A stretch of DNA of 6,568 nt from Cyanobacteria bacterium UBA11372 (GCA_003486675.1 DNGG01000639.1:11925-18492); one strand, 5' to 3'. Shown: positions 1 to 6,446, counted from the first letter of the stretch. A program made the numbers and translations. The notes: generated by a model from the sequence alone, not told the origin.

Positions 1-57
1 CGGCATCTGACGATATCTCGGACAAACAGATAACGTTAATAATGCCGTGTCCCGGCT
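1..57. repeat. Palindromic intergenic repeat, copy 1 (truncated by window edge)
   Basis: Positions 1-57 match 6498-6554 in the same orientation at 54 of 57 bases; the differences are at 35, 38 and 41. The right terminal arm ATGCCGTGTCCC is at 42-53. Only the last six bases of the left arm (CGGCAT, 1-6) are inside the window. An inner inverted pair, ATCTG (5-9) and CAGAT (27-31), would stack under the outer stem. The repeat lies 36 nt beyond the stop codon of the leftward DUF928 gene, so it would be in its 3' untranslated region. No T-tract follows, so it is not a classical terminator. It is best seen as a small non-coding dispersed element (MITE-like or REP-like). Confidence 0.85.
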
Positions 58-93
58 CCCGATCGTGGATAATCGACCGGACATGATATAAAA

Positions 94-867
94 TTATCGC
101 TGTTGCTGTAAGTTTACTTCTCCCGAAATCGGCTTCTCTACAAGATTTCCCAATTTAACATCTCGCAATAAATTAGCCCAATCGTTATTAACAGTGGCAT
201 TTTGCGGCTCCCCGAGGCGGAGTTTAGCCAACTCGTTTAAAGCTGAATACCAAATACCATTTTGAGCATAAAGGGCAATGCGTTCCCTTGGTGTACTAGC
301 TGTCTGTAACTGCCTTTCTAACTCTGGTTTAAGCGCCACCCGTTCCACCCACCCGCGAACAAAAACAGGCGCAGACGATCTTTGCCCAGAACAATAAAGT
401 TTTACGTACCACTGATACTTTTTGTTAACTTCTAACGGTGCAGCTCCTGCTAGGCTAAAACCAACAATACCCGGTGTTTCAGGTAGGGTAAAATTAGTGC
501 GATAAACATCGTTGTTCTGTTCATCTTGCAACGAAAATTCTCCAGAAGCTACCTCACCCGACTTATAGGGAACGTAAAACCAAAAAGTTGGATGCGCTTC
601 CACCGAAGACCCTGAATTACTACGTGGCATCAAGGCAGTCAGCGACACCTCTACGGGGGGACAGTCGCCACGACTTCCCGTTCCTCCCCGGCGTCCAGGT
701 CTACCTCTGCCTGAGCCGTCTTCTTCCTGTTGTTGAAAGCGAATTTGTCCGCTATCAGAACTGTTACCGGGTTGTGCTAATCCTAATATGGGATAGCCGA
801 TTAAGCCTAGATATGCGAACGTAACGGCAAAAATAGGTTTTATTTGACCAAATTGTTTCTTGTTCAT
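94..867 (-). CDS. Secreted DUF928 domain protein
   Basis: Protein of 257 aa matching the cyanobacterial DUF928 family, whose function is unknown. Residues 1-31 form a signal peptide: a basic start (MNKK..K), a hydrophobic stretch at about 11-30, and a likely cleavage after LGLA (A31). The product is therefore probably periplasmic or exported. A Gly/Arg-rich flexible linker (about 51-67) precedes the DUF928 core, which starts at DCPP (68-71) with LTALMP (76-81) and the Trp/Tyr-rich PTFWFYVPY (93-101). Further along come a YQWYVKLYC stretch and, near the C-terminus, NGIWYSALNELAKLR with a DWANLL helix. I chose the ATG at 867 over an in-frame TTG at 900 because AGGTG (879-875) sits 7 nt upstream and the signal peptide then starts correctly. 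The gene is divergent from the sigma/DUF1822/CHAT-CHASE2 operon and shares its upstream region. It looks intact. A functional link to the operon is inferred from position only. Confidence 0.88.
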   Translation of the reverse strand: MNKKQFGQIKPIFAVTFAYLGLIGYPILGLAQPGNSSDSGQIRFQQQEEDGSGRGRPGRRGGTGSRGDCPPVEVSLTALMPRSNSGSSVEAHPTFWFYVPYKSGEVASGEFSLQDEQNNDVYRTNFTLPETPGIVGFSLAGAAPLEVNKKYQWYVKLYCSGQRSSAPVFVRGWVERVALKPELERQLQTASTPRERIALYAQNGIWYSALNELAKLRLGEPQNATVNNDWANLLRDVKLGNLVEKPISGEVNLQQQR

Positions 868-938
868 CACTATGCACCTGCAAGCGACGGCTAATACCAA
901 TACCCTTCTATATTCTCCATGGGTGTGGGCACGCGAGC

Positions 939-976
939 ATTATGCACCCCCCCTATCCCCAGCACACCTGCATAAT
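939..976. repeat. Spaced 8-bp inverted repeat, possible operator
   Basis: ATTATGCA (939-946) and TGCATAAT (969-976) are perfect inverted copies separated by 22 bp, a spacing of about three helical turns centre to centre. The left arm overlaps a CATAAT -10-like sequence read on the minus strand. A related TATGCACC occurs again at 871-878, next to the DUF928 start. A dimeric regulator could bind here, but eight AT-rich bases can also match by chance. Confidence 0.3.
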
Positions 977-1000
977 CCCCTGAAGGTGACACCCATATAT

Positions 1001-1018
1001 ATAGCGGATTGCAGCCGC
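1001..1018 (+). repeat. Short GC-rich hairpin motif, copy 1
   Basis: GCGG (1004-1007) pairs with CCGC (1015-1018) around a 7-nt loop. The 18-bp segment 1001-1018 matches the reverse complement of 6447-6464 at 16 of 18 positions (shared core TTGCAGCCGC). It is therefore a small dispersed motif present in both intergenic regions in opposite orientation. Its function is unknown. Confidence 0.5.
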
Positions 1019-1024
1019 ATGATG

Positions 1025-1072
1025 GAGCAGAGGAGCAGAGGAGCAGAGGAGCAGAGGAGCAGAGGAGCAGAG
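1025..1072. repeat. Six tandem copies of the 8-bp unit GAGCAGAG
   Basis: Six exact, uninterrupted copies of GAGCAGAG fill 1025-1072, giving a strongly purine-biased + strand. Short tandem repeats of this kind are common in intergenic DNA of filamentous cyanobacteria and change copy number by replication slippage. The array ends 13 nt before a perfect TATAAT box and occupies the place where a -35 element would lie, so copy number could influence expression of the operon. The 8-bp unit is not a multiple of three, and the open frames through it are repeat artefacts. Confidence 0.92.
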
Positions 1073-1085
1073 GGGAATTTGAATC

Positions 1086-1091
1086 TATAAT
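1086..1091 (+). promoter_or_regulatory. Candidate -10 box of the operon promoter
   Basis: A perfect TATAAT hexamer lies 132 nt upstream of the sigma-like gene start. At the usual 17-bp spacing the -35 position (1063-1068) reads AGGAGC, inside the 8-bp repeat array, so no consensus -35 exists. This fits a cyanobacterial type 2 promoter (-10 only, dependent on an activator). The start point would be near 1098, giving a leader of about 125 nt that is rich in pyrimidines. Confidence 0.5.
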
Positions 1092-1098
1092 TCTCCCC

Positions 1099-1133
1099 AT
1101 CTTCCTCATCTTCCTCACCTTCCCATCTTCCTC
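1099..1133. repeat. Pyrimidine-rich repeat of ATCTTCCTC
   Basis: Three copies of the 9-mer ATCTTCCTC occur at 1099-1107, 1108-1116 and 1125-1133; the first two are adjacent. They lie in the predicted leader of the operon and form a polypyrimidine tract that is partly complementary to the purine repeat upstream at 1025-1072. Confidence 0.75.
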
Positions 1134-1135
1134 AT

Positions 1136-1169
1136 TCCCCGCGTCAGGAGCCTCCCCGCGTCAGGAGCG
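1136..1169. repeat. Tandem duplication of a 17-bp unit
   Basis: TCCCCGCGTCAGGAGC occurs at 1136-1151 and again at 1153-1168, exactly 17 bp apart, so two adjacent 17-bp units differ only at the last base. The duplication is in the operon leader, 55 nt before the start codon. Within each unit the CTCC/GGAG-type bases could form weak local pairing, but no clear terminator or riboswitch fold is visible. Confidence 0.8.
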
Positions 1170-1210
1170 TCCTCTTCCCCAACCTCTCGAGCAAGACAAC
1201 AGCTTCAAAA

Positions 1211-1216
1211 AGAGGA
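1211..1216 (+). promoter_or_regulatory. Ribosome binding site of the sigma-like gene
   Basis: AGAGGA at 1211-1216 lies 7 nt before the ATG at 1224. It is the strongest Shine-Dalgarno match in the operon and fixes this start. Confidence 0.7.
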
Positions 1217-1223
1217 AACTTGT

Positions 1224-2690
1224 ATGAAAAAACGTGAAGATATCGTGCAAAAATTCTCCACTTTTCTCAGCTTTGGAGACTACAACAGCGGTCAAAAAAC
1301 TACTTGGAAAGCTGACTCGCAATTGGAACGCCACATGAAAAGTTTAGTCGAGTCAGATCCAGATGCTAAAGAAGAATTTTGGACGAGGCACTTCCTCAAA
1401 ACTTTGAGAGAGGTATTTCCACAAGAAGGCAGCCAACCAACAGCTTACACGGTAAAAATCCAAAAACACTTATCTGCTTACTTACAGGAAACTTGTATTT
1501 GGGCAGCTCAAAAAACGCAGCAAAAATTTAAGTTTCTGCGGCACAAGTATCCGCTCGAAGAATACTTTCAGATTGCTTGCTCGTTTGCTAATCTGCCTGC
1601 CAAACTTTTCAAAAATTTTAACCTTGATCGCCCTAATTCTAATTTAGAAGGGTATGCCAAAACAGCCATCTTACGTTTTATCCGAGACAAAATTTATCAA
1701 CAAGACATTGAAGCTAAGCGCGTCAAGTTTTCCGAACATGGATTGTTAAAAGATTTGAATAATAAAGAATTGCAAGAAGCTTTAGCCTCCAGAGGATTCA
1801 ACCAATCGCAAATCGATTTGTACAGACTGGCTTGGCAATGCTTTGATGAAATTTATCAAGTGAAGCAAAGCTTTAATAGTCGGAGTTTAGAACCCCCCAA
1901 TCAAGAATATCTGAAACAAATTACTTCCTGTTACAACCAGCGGCTTAAAAATCTAAATTTTCCAGCAACACCAGTTGATGAGGAGAAAATTAAAGAAATG
2001 CTGCAAATCTGCATTCAAGCCGCACGGGATTACCGTACTAAGAATTTCCTGCCTTTACCAGACTTTGAAACTATGTCCGATTCCATGCCTAATCTTTGGG
2101 ATACAATCGTGCAGGAAGAAGAAAGAGAGCAAGTGCAGTTAATCGTATCAAGATTATTTGAAGCTATGCCAGAACCTGGTCAAACCATGCTAAAACTCAA
2201 GCAGGGTTTAAACTTAACCCAAACTGAGATAGCCACGGTAATGAAAAATAAATATCCAGAATTACAAAAACAGTATCAAGTGCATCGCCATTTAAGCAGG
2301 TATACCAGAAATTTATTGAGAGACTTTGTTACGGAGTGGAATAAAATTAATCCCGAATTTTCTCTCAATGATGAAAGCGATATTGCCAGAGTCAAAGAAT
2401 CTTTCGAGGAATGCTTGGAATCTCACTGTAAGCGATTAGTTTATTCTTTAATAGCAAGAATTGTAGAAGAAGGGAGTCAGTCAGAAAAACGGGAGAAAAA
2501 GCCAGTTTGGGGATTAGAGCATACAAGGGGAGAGGAGAAGCGATCGCTCACCGAATCTCTAACCATTAATTTGGAAAAAATTCTAAATATTCCAGTAAAT
2601 TCACAGAGTTTATTTCAGGAGAAACTTGCTAATATTATAGAAGAATGGTGGCGAAAGGAACCAAACAAGCAAGGCGGAATCGGGGGTTAG
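1224..2690 (+). CDS. Atypical sigma-70-like RNA polymerase sigma factor
   Basis: Protein of 488 aa, resembling a cyanobacterial family usually annotated as sigma-70 family RNA polymerase sigma factor. It is not a canonical group 1-4 factor. A conserved N-terminal block (LVESDPDAKEEFWTRHFLKTLREV, from about 41) leads to a helical region comparable to sigma region 2 at about 83-170, with YLQETCIWAAQK (86-97), KFKFLRHKYP (101-110) and GYAKTAILRFIRD (143-155). A region-4-like helix-turn-helix follows at about 319-368, including GLNLTQTEIATVMK (328-341) and a basic helix ending in RYTRNLLRDF. After it come about 120 extra residues with a charged, Lys/Glu-rich linker (about 417-440) and a final helical segment ending in WW. 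No membrane segment is seen. It is the first gene of the operon. Sigma activity is inferred from family resemblance, and an inactive sigma-like adaptor remains possible. Confidence 0.7.
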   Translation: MKKREDIVQKFSTFLSFGDYNSGQKTTWKADSQLERHMKSLVESDPDAKEEFWTRHFLKTLREVFPQEGSQPTAYTVKIQKHLSAYLQETCIWAAQKTQQKFKFLRHKYPLEEYFQIACSFANLPAKLFKNFNLDRPNSNLEGYAKTAILRFIRDKIYQQDIEAKRVKFSEHGLLKDLNNKELQEALASRGFNQSQIDLYRLAWQCFDEIYQVKQSFNSRSLEPPNQEYLKQITSCYNQRLKNLNFPATPVDEEKIKEMLQICIQAARDYRTKNFLPLPDFETMSDSMPNLWDTIVQEEEREQVQLIVSRLFEAMPEPGQTMLKLKQGLNLTQTEIATVMKNKYPELQKQYQVHRHLSRYTRNLLRDFVTEWNKINPEFSLNDESDIARVKESFEECLESHCKRLVYSLIARIVEEGSQSEKREKKPVWGLEHTRGEEKRSLTESLTINLEKILNIPVNSQSLFQEKLANIIEEWWRKEPNKQGGIGG

Positions 2691-2695
2691 AAAAA

Positions 2696-3928
2696 ATGAG
2701 ACTTGATTTAAATGAATTAATGGCGATTTATCCGGAACAGATATGGATAGATATATCGCCAGAATCACGGGAAAAGGCATGGCAGCAAACCCAGAATCAA
2801 AGCTATTCCAATGCAGCTTCTCGTTGGAATGCGTATCTGAATTGTTTATGTCTGAATGCTTTTACTCGTTGGATTAAAGAAGAGCCAGATCTACAGGAAA
2901 CCCTGAAAGTTTGGCCAAATGATGCCTCTCTGCCGAGTTTTTGGGATGTGGTGAACGGTACGAAGCTAACTCTGGGCGAAACTGGATTGGTACTAATTCC
3001 TAGCGATAAAAGTGCCTTTTTAGAATTTCGGATTCCGCAAGAATGGGTTGATATTCCCTCCTGGGCAGGTCACTATTATTTGGCTGCGAACTTAAATTTA
3101 GAAGCAGGCTGGATGCGGGTGTGGGGATACGCTACCCACGAGAAAATTAAACAAGAAGGAAGATGCGGTAACCTAGATCGAACTTACGTTTTAGATCCAG
3201 AAGATTTAATTGCAGACATCAACGTCATGTGGGTGGCGCGGGAACTATTTCCTGCTAAAAAATTAGCAGTTGAACCTTTACCAACTTTGTCAAAAGAACA
3301 AACAGAAAAAATCCTCGAACAATTGAGTCAGCAAATTGATTATTCACCCAGGCTTGATTTATCCTTTGAACAGTGGGCGTCAATCGTAGGTAATGACTCA
3401 AGTCGCCAGCAGTTATATCAACTTAGACTGGCAAAGCAAAATATTGCACCCAGCCTGCCAAAAGCAACCAATTTAAGCTTATGGTTTCAAAACATCTTTG
3501 AGGCGGGGTGGCAATCTGTTGATACAATATTAGGCACGCGACGGCAAACTTTAGCCTTTGGGTTCAGAACAGATGCAGCATTAAACGATGTTTCTGTCAA
3601 GGGTTTAAAGCTAATTGACTTAGGAATGGATCTCAAAGGCAATGCCGTCATGCTATTAGTTGGTTTGACGCCGGAGGTGGATGAAAAAATCAATATCCGT
3701 GTCCAACTGTATCCAGCTAGTGGAGAAACTTATCTGCCACCCAATCTGAAATTGGGTTTGCTTTCTCAGTCGGGAGTAACTCTGCAAGAAGTCGAATCGA
3801 GAAGCCAAGATAACTACATTCAACTGAAACGATTTAAGTCTCCGGCGGCAGGTGGTTTCAGTATCCAAGTGGCGCTAGGTGATGTCAGTATCAAAGAAGA
3901 TTTTGTGCTGTCCTCTGAAGTAAGCTAA
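2696..3928 (+). CDS. DUF1822 family protein
   Basis: Protein of 410 aa, recognised as DUF1822, a cyanobacterial family without a known activity. It starts DLNELMAIYPEQIWIDI, followed by RWNAYLNCLCLNAFTRW. Conserved landmarks include the Trp-rich WVDIPSWAGHYYLA (117-130), WFQNIFEAGWQSVD (263-276), GETYLPPNLKL (343-353) and SQDNYIQLKRF (370-380). The C-terminal part looks beta-rich. No signal peptide or membrane segment is visible, so it should be cytosolic. I chose the ATG at 2696 because the family start matches there. The in-frame ATG at 2645 would add 17 unmatched basic residues and overlap the sigma-like gene by 46 nt. With the chosen start the gap to the upstream stop is 5 nt; GGGGG (2682-2686) is the only SD-like sequence, so coupling to upstream translation is likely. 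Its position between a sigma-like factor and a protease-sensor makes it a candidate regulator or substrate (inference). Confidence 0.82.
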   Translation: MRLDLNELMAIYPEQIWIDISPESREKAWQQTQNQSYSNAASRWNAYLNCLCLNAFTRWIKEEPDLQETLKVWPNDASLPSFWDVVNGTKLTLGETGLVLIPSDKSAFLEFRIPQEWVDIPSWAGHYYLAANLNLEAGWMRVWGYATHEKIKQEGRCGNLDRTYVLDPEDLIADINVMWVARELFPAKKLAVEPLPTLSKEQTEKILEQLSQQIDYSPRLDLSFEQWASIVGNDSSRQQLYQLRLAKQNIAPSLPKATNLSLWFQNIFEAGWQSVDTILGTRRQTLAFGFRTDAALNDVSVKGLKLIDLGMDLKGNAVMLLVGLTPEVDEKINIRVQLYPASGETYLPPNLKLGLLSQSGVTLQEVESRSQDNYIQLKRFKSPAAGGFSIQVALGDVSIKEDFVLSSEVS

Positions 3929-3933
3929 CAACG

Positions 3934-6318
3934 ATGGGTAAGTTAGTTGTATTGAACCTGGGAAACGGAGACTTAAACATAGGTTTTCCTTCTGTTACAG
4001 CTCAGTTGTCTGAGGATGGTAACTCCCTCCAATGTACGGGAAGTTTACCTCCCGCACCTGAGTTGATTCAACTCTATAGACGTTGGCAGTTGCTCTATAG
4101 GTTGCTCTATGAGTCTTTCGATCCCAGTTTTGGTTGGCGTCGTAGGGGTATTGATGAAGAAATCGAAATAGATGAGGAAGATATTACCCATGTTTCCGCT
4201 GTTGAGTTCAGCAATTTATGTAATGAGTTACAAAACAGGATAAATTCCTGGCTTAAATCTGAGTCATTTCGCAACATCGACCAAAAGTTACGCACGAAAT
4301 TAGCTCCCACGGATGAAATTCGGGTGATTATGCAAACAAAAGACAACTGGGTGAGGCAACTTCCCTGGCATCTGTGGGATTTTTTTGAGGATTATCCCAA
4401 GGCGGTTGTCGGCTTAAGTGCGCCGGAATTTGAGCCAGTTAAATTATCAGGTAAATCTGCTATAGAACCCATCCGAATTTTAGCGGTTTTAGGCAATAGT
4501 TTAGGAATTGACGTTCAGAAAGATAGAGCAATTTTGGAGCAATTACCAGGAGCTAAAACGGTTTTTTTGGTAGAGCCGTCGCGACGGGAGTTGAATCGGT
4601 GTTTGTGGGATAAACAAGGGTGGGATATTCTTTTCTTTGCCGGACATAGTTCGACGGAACGTTGTCAGGCGGAGCCTGACGATCTGCGTTCCCAGGCTGA
4701 GCCTGGGAACGAGGAAAGGGGGAGATTTTATATTAATAAAAAGGAGAGTTTAACAATTTCTCAGTTAAAAAATGGTTTGAGATCCGCGATTAACCGAGGT
4801 CTTCGCTTAGCAATTTTTAACTCTTGCGAAGGGTTAGGATTGGCGCAAGATTTGGCTTCTTTGCATATTCCGCAAATGATTGTGATGCGGGAACCTGTGG
4901 CAGATTTAGTGGCTCAAGAATTTTTGATGCACTTTATGGAAGCGTTTTCGAGTGGGGAATCTTTCTATTTGGCGTTGCGGGAAGCGGGGGAAAGATTGCA
5001 GGATTTAGAAGGAGAATTTCCCTGTGCGAGTTGGTTACCAGCAATTTGTCAAAATCCAGCCGAGCCGTCTTTAGTTTGGCCTCAAAATGTTAGTAGTTCC
5101 TCTGATAAAATATTACCTTTTCGGCGTATTTTTACGACAATTGTTATAGCGGGAGTGGTAGTAACTGCCGTGGTGATGGGGATGCGGGATCTCGGATTTT
5201 TGCAACCTTGGGAATTGCAGGCTTTTGATGCCCTGATGCGATCGCGTCCCCAAGAAGCCCCAGATCCGCGCATTCTGATCGTTACCATCACCGCAGCGGA
5301 TGTAGGCAGTCAACCACCTAAAGAAAGAGGAGGCGCATCTTTATCGGATCGTTCTTTAGCTCAATTGATCGAAAAATTGGAGCAATTCAAACCCCGCGTC
5401 ATCGGGTTGGATATCTATCGCGAGGAAGCGGTAAAAGCAGATTATCAAAAATTAGCGACTTGGATGAGAAAAAGCGATCGCTTCATCGCCATTTGCAAAG
5501 TCAGGGAGTATGACAATAATTCTGGCGTCGCACCGCCTCCCGAAGTGCCTACTCAACGTTTGGGTTTTAGCGATGTTGTACCCGATCCAGATAATATTAT
5601 CCGTCGTCATTTACTGGCGATGGCTCCTTTATCTCCTTGCAATACTGACAAATCTTTCAGCTTGCGTTTAGCAACTCGTTATCTAGCCGATTATGGCATC
5701 AGGGCTAAACTTACTCTGGAAAACAATTGGCAAATTGGCTCGGTTATGTTTAAAAATTTAGAGTCTAACAGCGGGGGTTATCACGGAATTGATGATGGGG
5801 GTTATCAAGTATTGCTCAACTGGCGCGCGACGGATGCAGTGGCGACACAAGTTACATTGAGCGATGTTATTAATAATAAAGTGACTGGCGATAAGGTGCG
5901 CGATCGCATCGTTTTAATTGGCACAACTGCTGAAAGCTTTCACGATTATTGGTCTACTCCTTATAGTGCGGGTCGCTGGCCTCATCAGTCAATGGCGGGG
6001 GTAGTGGTGCAGGCGCATATGGTGAGTCAGATTCTGAGTGCGGTGCGCGATCGCAGACCATTATTATGGGTATGGCCCAAATGGTGCGAATTTCTCTGGG
6101 TTTGGTGTTGGTCTGCGATTGCAGGTATACTTGCGTGGCGCAACTCTTCGGTATTGCGGAAGGTAGTTGCAATCTGTGGCGCTATTTTTCTGTTATATGG
6201 ATTATGCCTGGGCTTATTAATGCTAGGGGGTTGGGTGCCTTTAGTTCCGTCAGCTTTAGCTTTGATCGCTGCAAGTGGAAGCGTGGTGGCGTACACTTTT
6301 TATGCTCGAAATTTTTAG
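3934..6318 (+). CDS. CHAT-CHASE2 membrane protein (caspase-like protease plus sensor)
   Basis: Protein of 794 aa. The N-terminal part (about 1-160) begins MGKLVVLNLGNGDLNIGFP and carries an acidic patch (DEEIEIDEED). A CHAT domain (about 160-385; clan CD, caspase/separase-like) has both catalytic motifs: FAGHSS with His238 and FNSCEG with Cys298. A membrane segment (about 398-417) leads into a CHASE2 sensor (about 420-703) with FKPRVIGLDIY, RIVLIGTTAE (658-667), a TPYS motif and MAGVVVQAHMVSQIL (687-701). Three more membrane segments follow (about 718-735, 743-764, 767-789) and the protein ends five residues later. Predicted topology: CHAT cytosolic, CHASE2 outside. Unusually, no kinase or cyclase output follows CHASE2, so CHAT is the likely output. 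Between His238 and Cys298 an extra segment (about 243-261) is encoded by a palindromic repeat. The gene starts 5 nt after DUF1822 with a weak SD, which suggests coupled translation. The domain call is firm; protease activity and substrate are inferred. Confidence 0.9.
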   Translation: MGKLVVLNLGNGDLNIGFPSVTAQLSEDGNSLQCTGSLPPAPELIQLYRRWQLLYRLLYESFDPSFGWRRRGIDEEIEIDEEDITHVSAVEFSNLCNELQNRINSWLKSESFRNIDQKLRTKLAPTDEIRVIMQTKDNWVRQLPWHLWDFFEDYPKAVVGLSAPEFEPVKLSGKSAIEPIRILAVLGNSLGIDVQKDRAILEQLPGAKTVFLVEPSRRELNRCLWDKQGWDILFFAGHSSTERCQAEPDDLRSQAEPGNEERGRFYINKKESLTISQLKNGLRSAINRGLRLAIFNSCEGLGLAQDLASLHIPQMIVMREPVADLVAQEFLMHFMEAFSSGESFYLALREAGERLQDLEGEFPCASWLPAICQNPAEPSLVWPQNVSSSSDKILPFRRIFTTIVIAGVVVTAVVMGMRDLGFLQPWELQAFDALMRSRPQEAPDPRILIVTITAADVGSQPPKERGGASLSDRSLAQLIEKLEQFKPRVIGLDIYREEAVKADYQKLATWMRKSDRFIAICKVREYDNNSGVAPPPEVPTQRLGFSDVVPDPDNIIRRHLLAMAPLSPCNTDKSFSLRLATRYLADYGIRAKLTLENNWQIGSVMFKNLESNSGGYHGIDDGGYQVLLNWRATDAVATQVTLSDVINNKVTGDKVRDRIVLIGTTAESFHDYWSTPYSAGRWPHQSMAGVVVQAHMVSQILSAVRDRRPLLWVWPKWCEFLWVWCWSAIAGILAWRNSSVLRKVVAICGAIFLLYGLCLGLLMLGGWVPLVPSALALIAASGSVVAYTFYARNF
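4664..4711. repeat. Double-palindrome repeat inserted in frame in the CHAT domain
   Basis: There are two adjacent hairpins. GTCAGGC (4664-4670) pairs with GCCTGAC (4674-4680) around GGA. CGTTCCCAGGC (4687-4697) pairs perfectly with GCCTGGGAACG (4701-4711) around TGA. The TGA loop is out of frame, so translation continues. The second hairpin is a type commonly seen dispersed in filamentous cyanobacterial genomes. It encodes residues of about 243-261, with the near-repeat QAEPDD/QAEPGN, directly after the catalytic FAGHSSTE. As I recall the family, relatives pass there almost directly into GR.YIN. It therefore looks like a repeat that entered a coding sequence and was tolerated as a surface loop. 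Confidence 0.85.
5238..6054. other. Cluster of HIP1 octamers
   Basis: GCGATCGC, the highly iterated palindrome of many cyanobacteria, occurs at 5238-5245, 5474-5481, 5900-5907 and 6047-6054, all within the CHASE2 half of the last gene. Two more copies are at 2540-2547 (linker of the sigma-like gene) and 6408-6415 (downstream intergenic). None occurs in the first 2.5 kb. The motif supports a cyanobacterial origin. Confidence 0.9.
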
Positions 6319-6446
6319 CTGCGATTTTGAAGATGGCTGGATAAATCAACCGCCTCATCAACTATTAACGCCATAAACCGATATAACCGGAAACGATATC
6401 ACCCCCTGCGATCGCCAGAGTCGTCCGGAGGATGCCTGTACCTCAC

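Larger units (their letters stand above)
868..1223. other. Divergent intergenic region between DUF928 and the operon
   Basis: This 356-bp region separates two divergently transcribed units and should carry both promoters. It contains no convincing gene. On the DUF928 side there are -10-like hexamers on the minus strand (TATAGA at 912-907, CATAAT at 944-939), neither with a recognisable -35 box. A C-rich patch lies at 946-960. From about 1020 the + strand is purine-rich (8-bp tandem repeat), then switches abruptly to pyrimidine-rich DNA (about 1091-1180) on the other side of a TATAAT box. Short ORFs here are translations of the repeats. Confidence 0.75.

Noticed and set aside
1..57. Window ends as overlap of a small circular molecule
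   Set aside because: The two copies differ at three bases and then diverge at 58/6555, so they are separate repeat copies and not the same end sequenced twice.
868..900. TTG start extending DUF928 by 11 residues
   Set aside because: The ATG at 867 has AGGTG at good spacing and gives a proper signal peptide n-region.
891..1118. Leftward ORF rich in LLLCSSAP repeats
   Set aside because: It is the translation of the GAGCAGAG tandem repeat, a frequent spurious prediction; no RBS and no family resemblance outside the repeat.
1009..1227. Rightward small ORF overlapping the sigma-like start by ATGA
   Set aside because: The overlap looks like translational coupling, but the reading is made only of repeat-encoded EEQRSRGA units and pyrimidine-tract codons, and its start lacks an RBS. 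The sigma-like gene has its own good SD.
2645..2695. Longer start for the DUF1822 gene, overlapping the sigma-like gene by 46 nt
   Set aside because: The extra 17 residues are basic and do not resemble the family; the ATG at 2696 matches the usual N-terminus and gives a normal operon gap.
4698..4700. TGA in the hairpin loop as a premature stop making a pseudogene
   Set aside because: It is out of frame (its first base is a third codon position); the 794-aa frame is open and both halves match the family.
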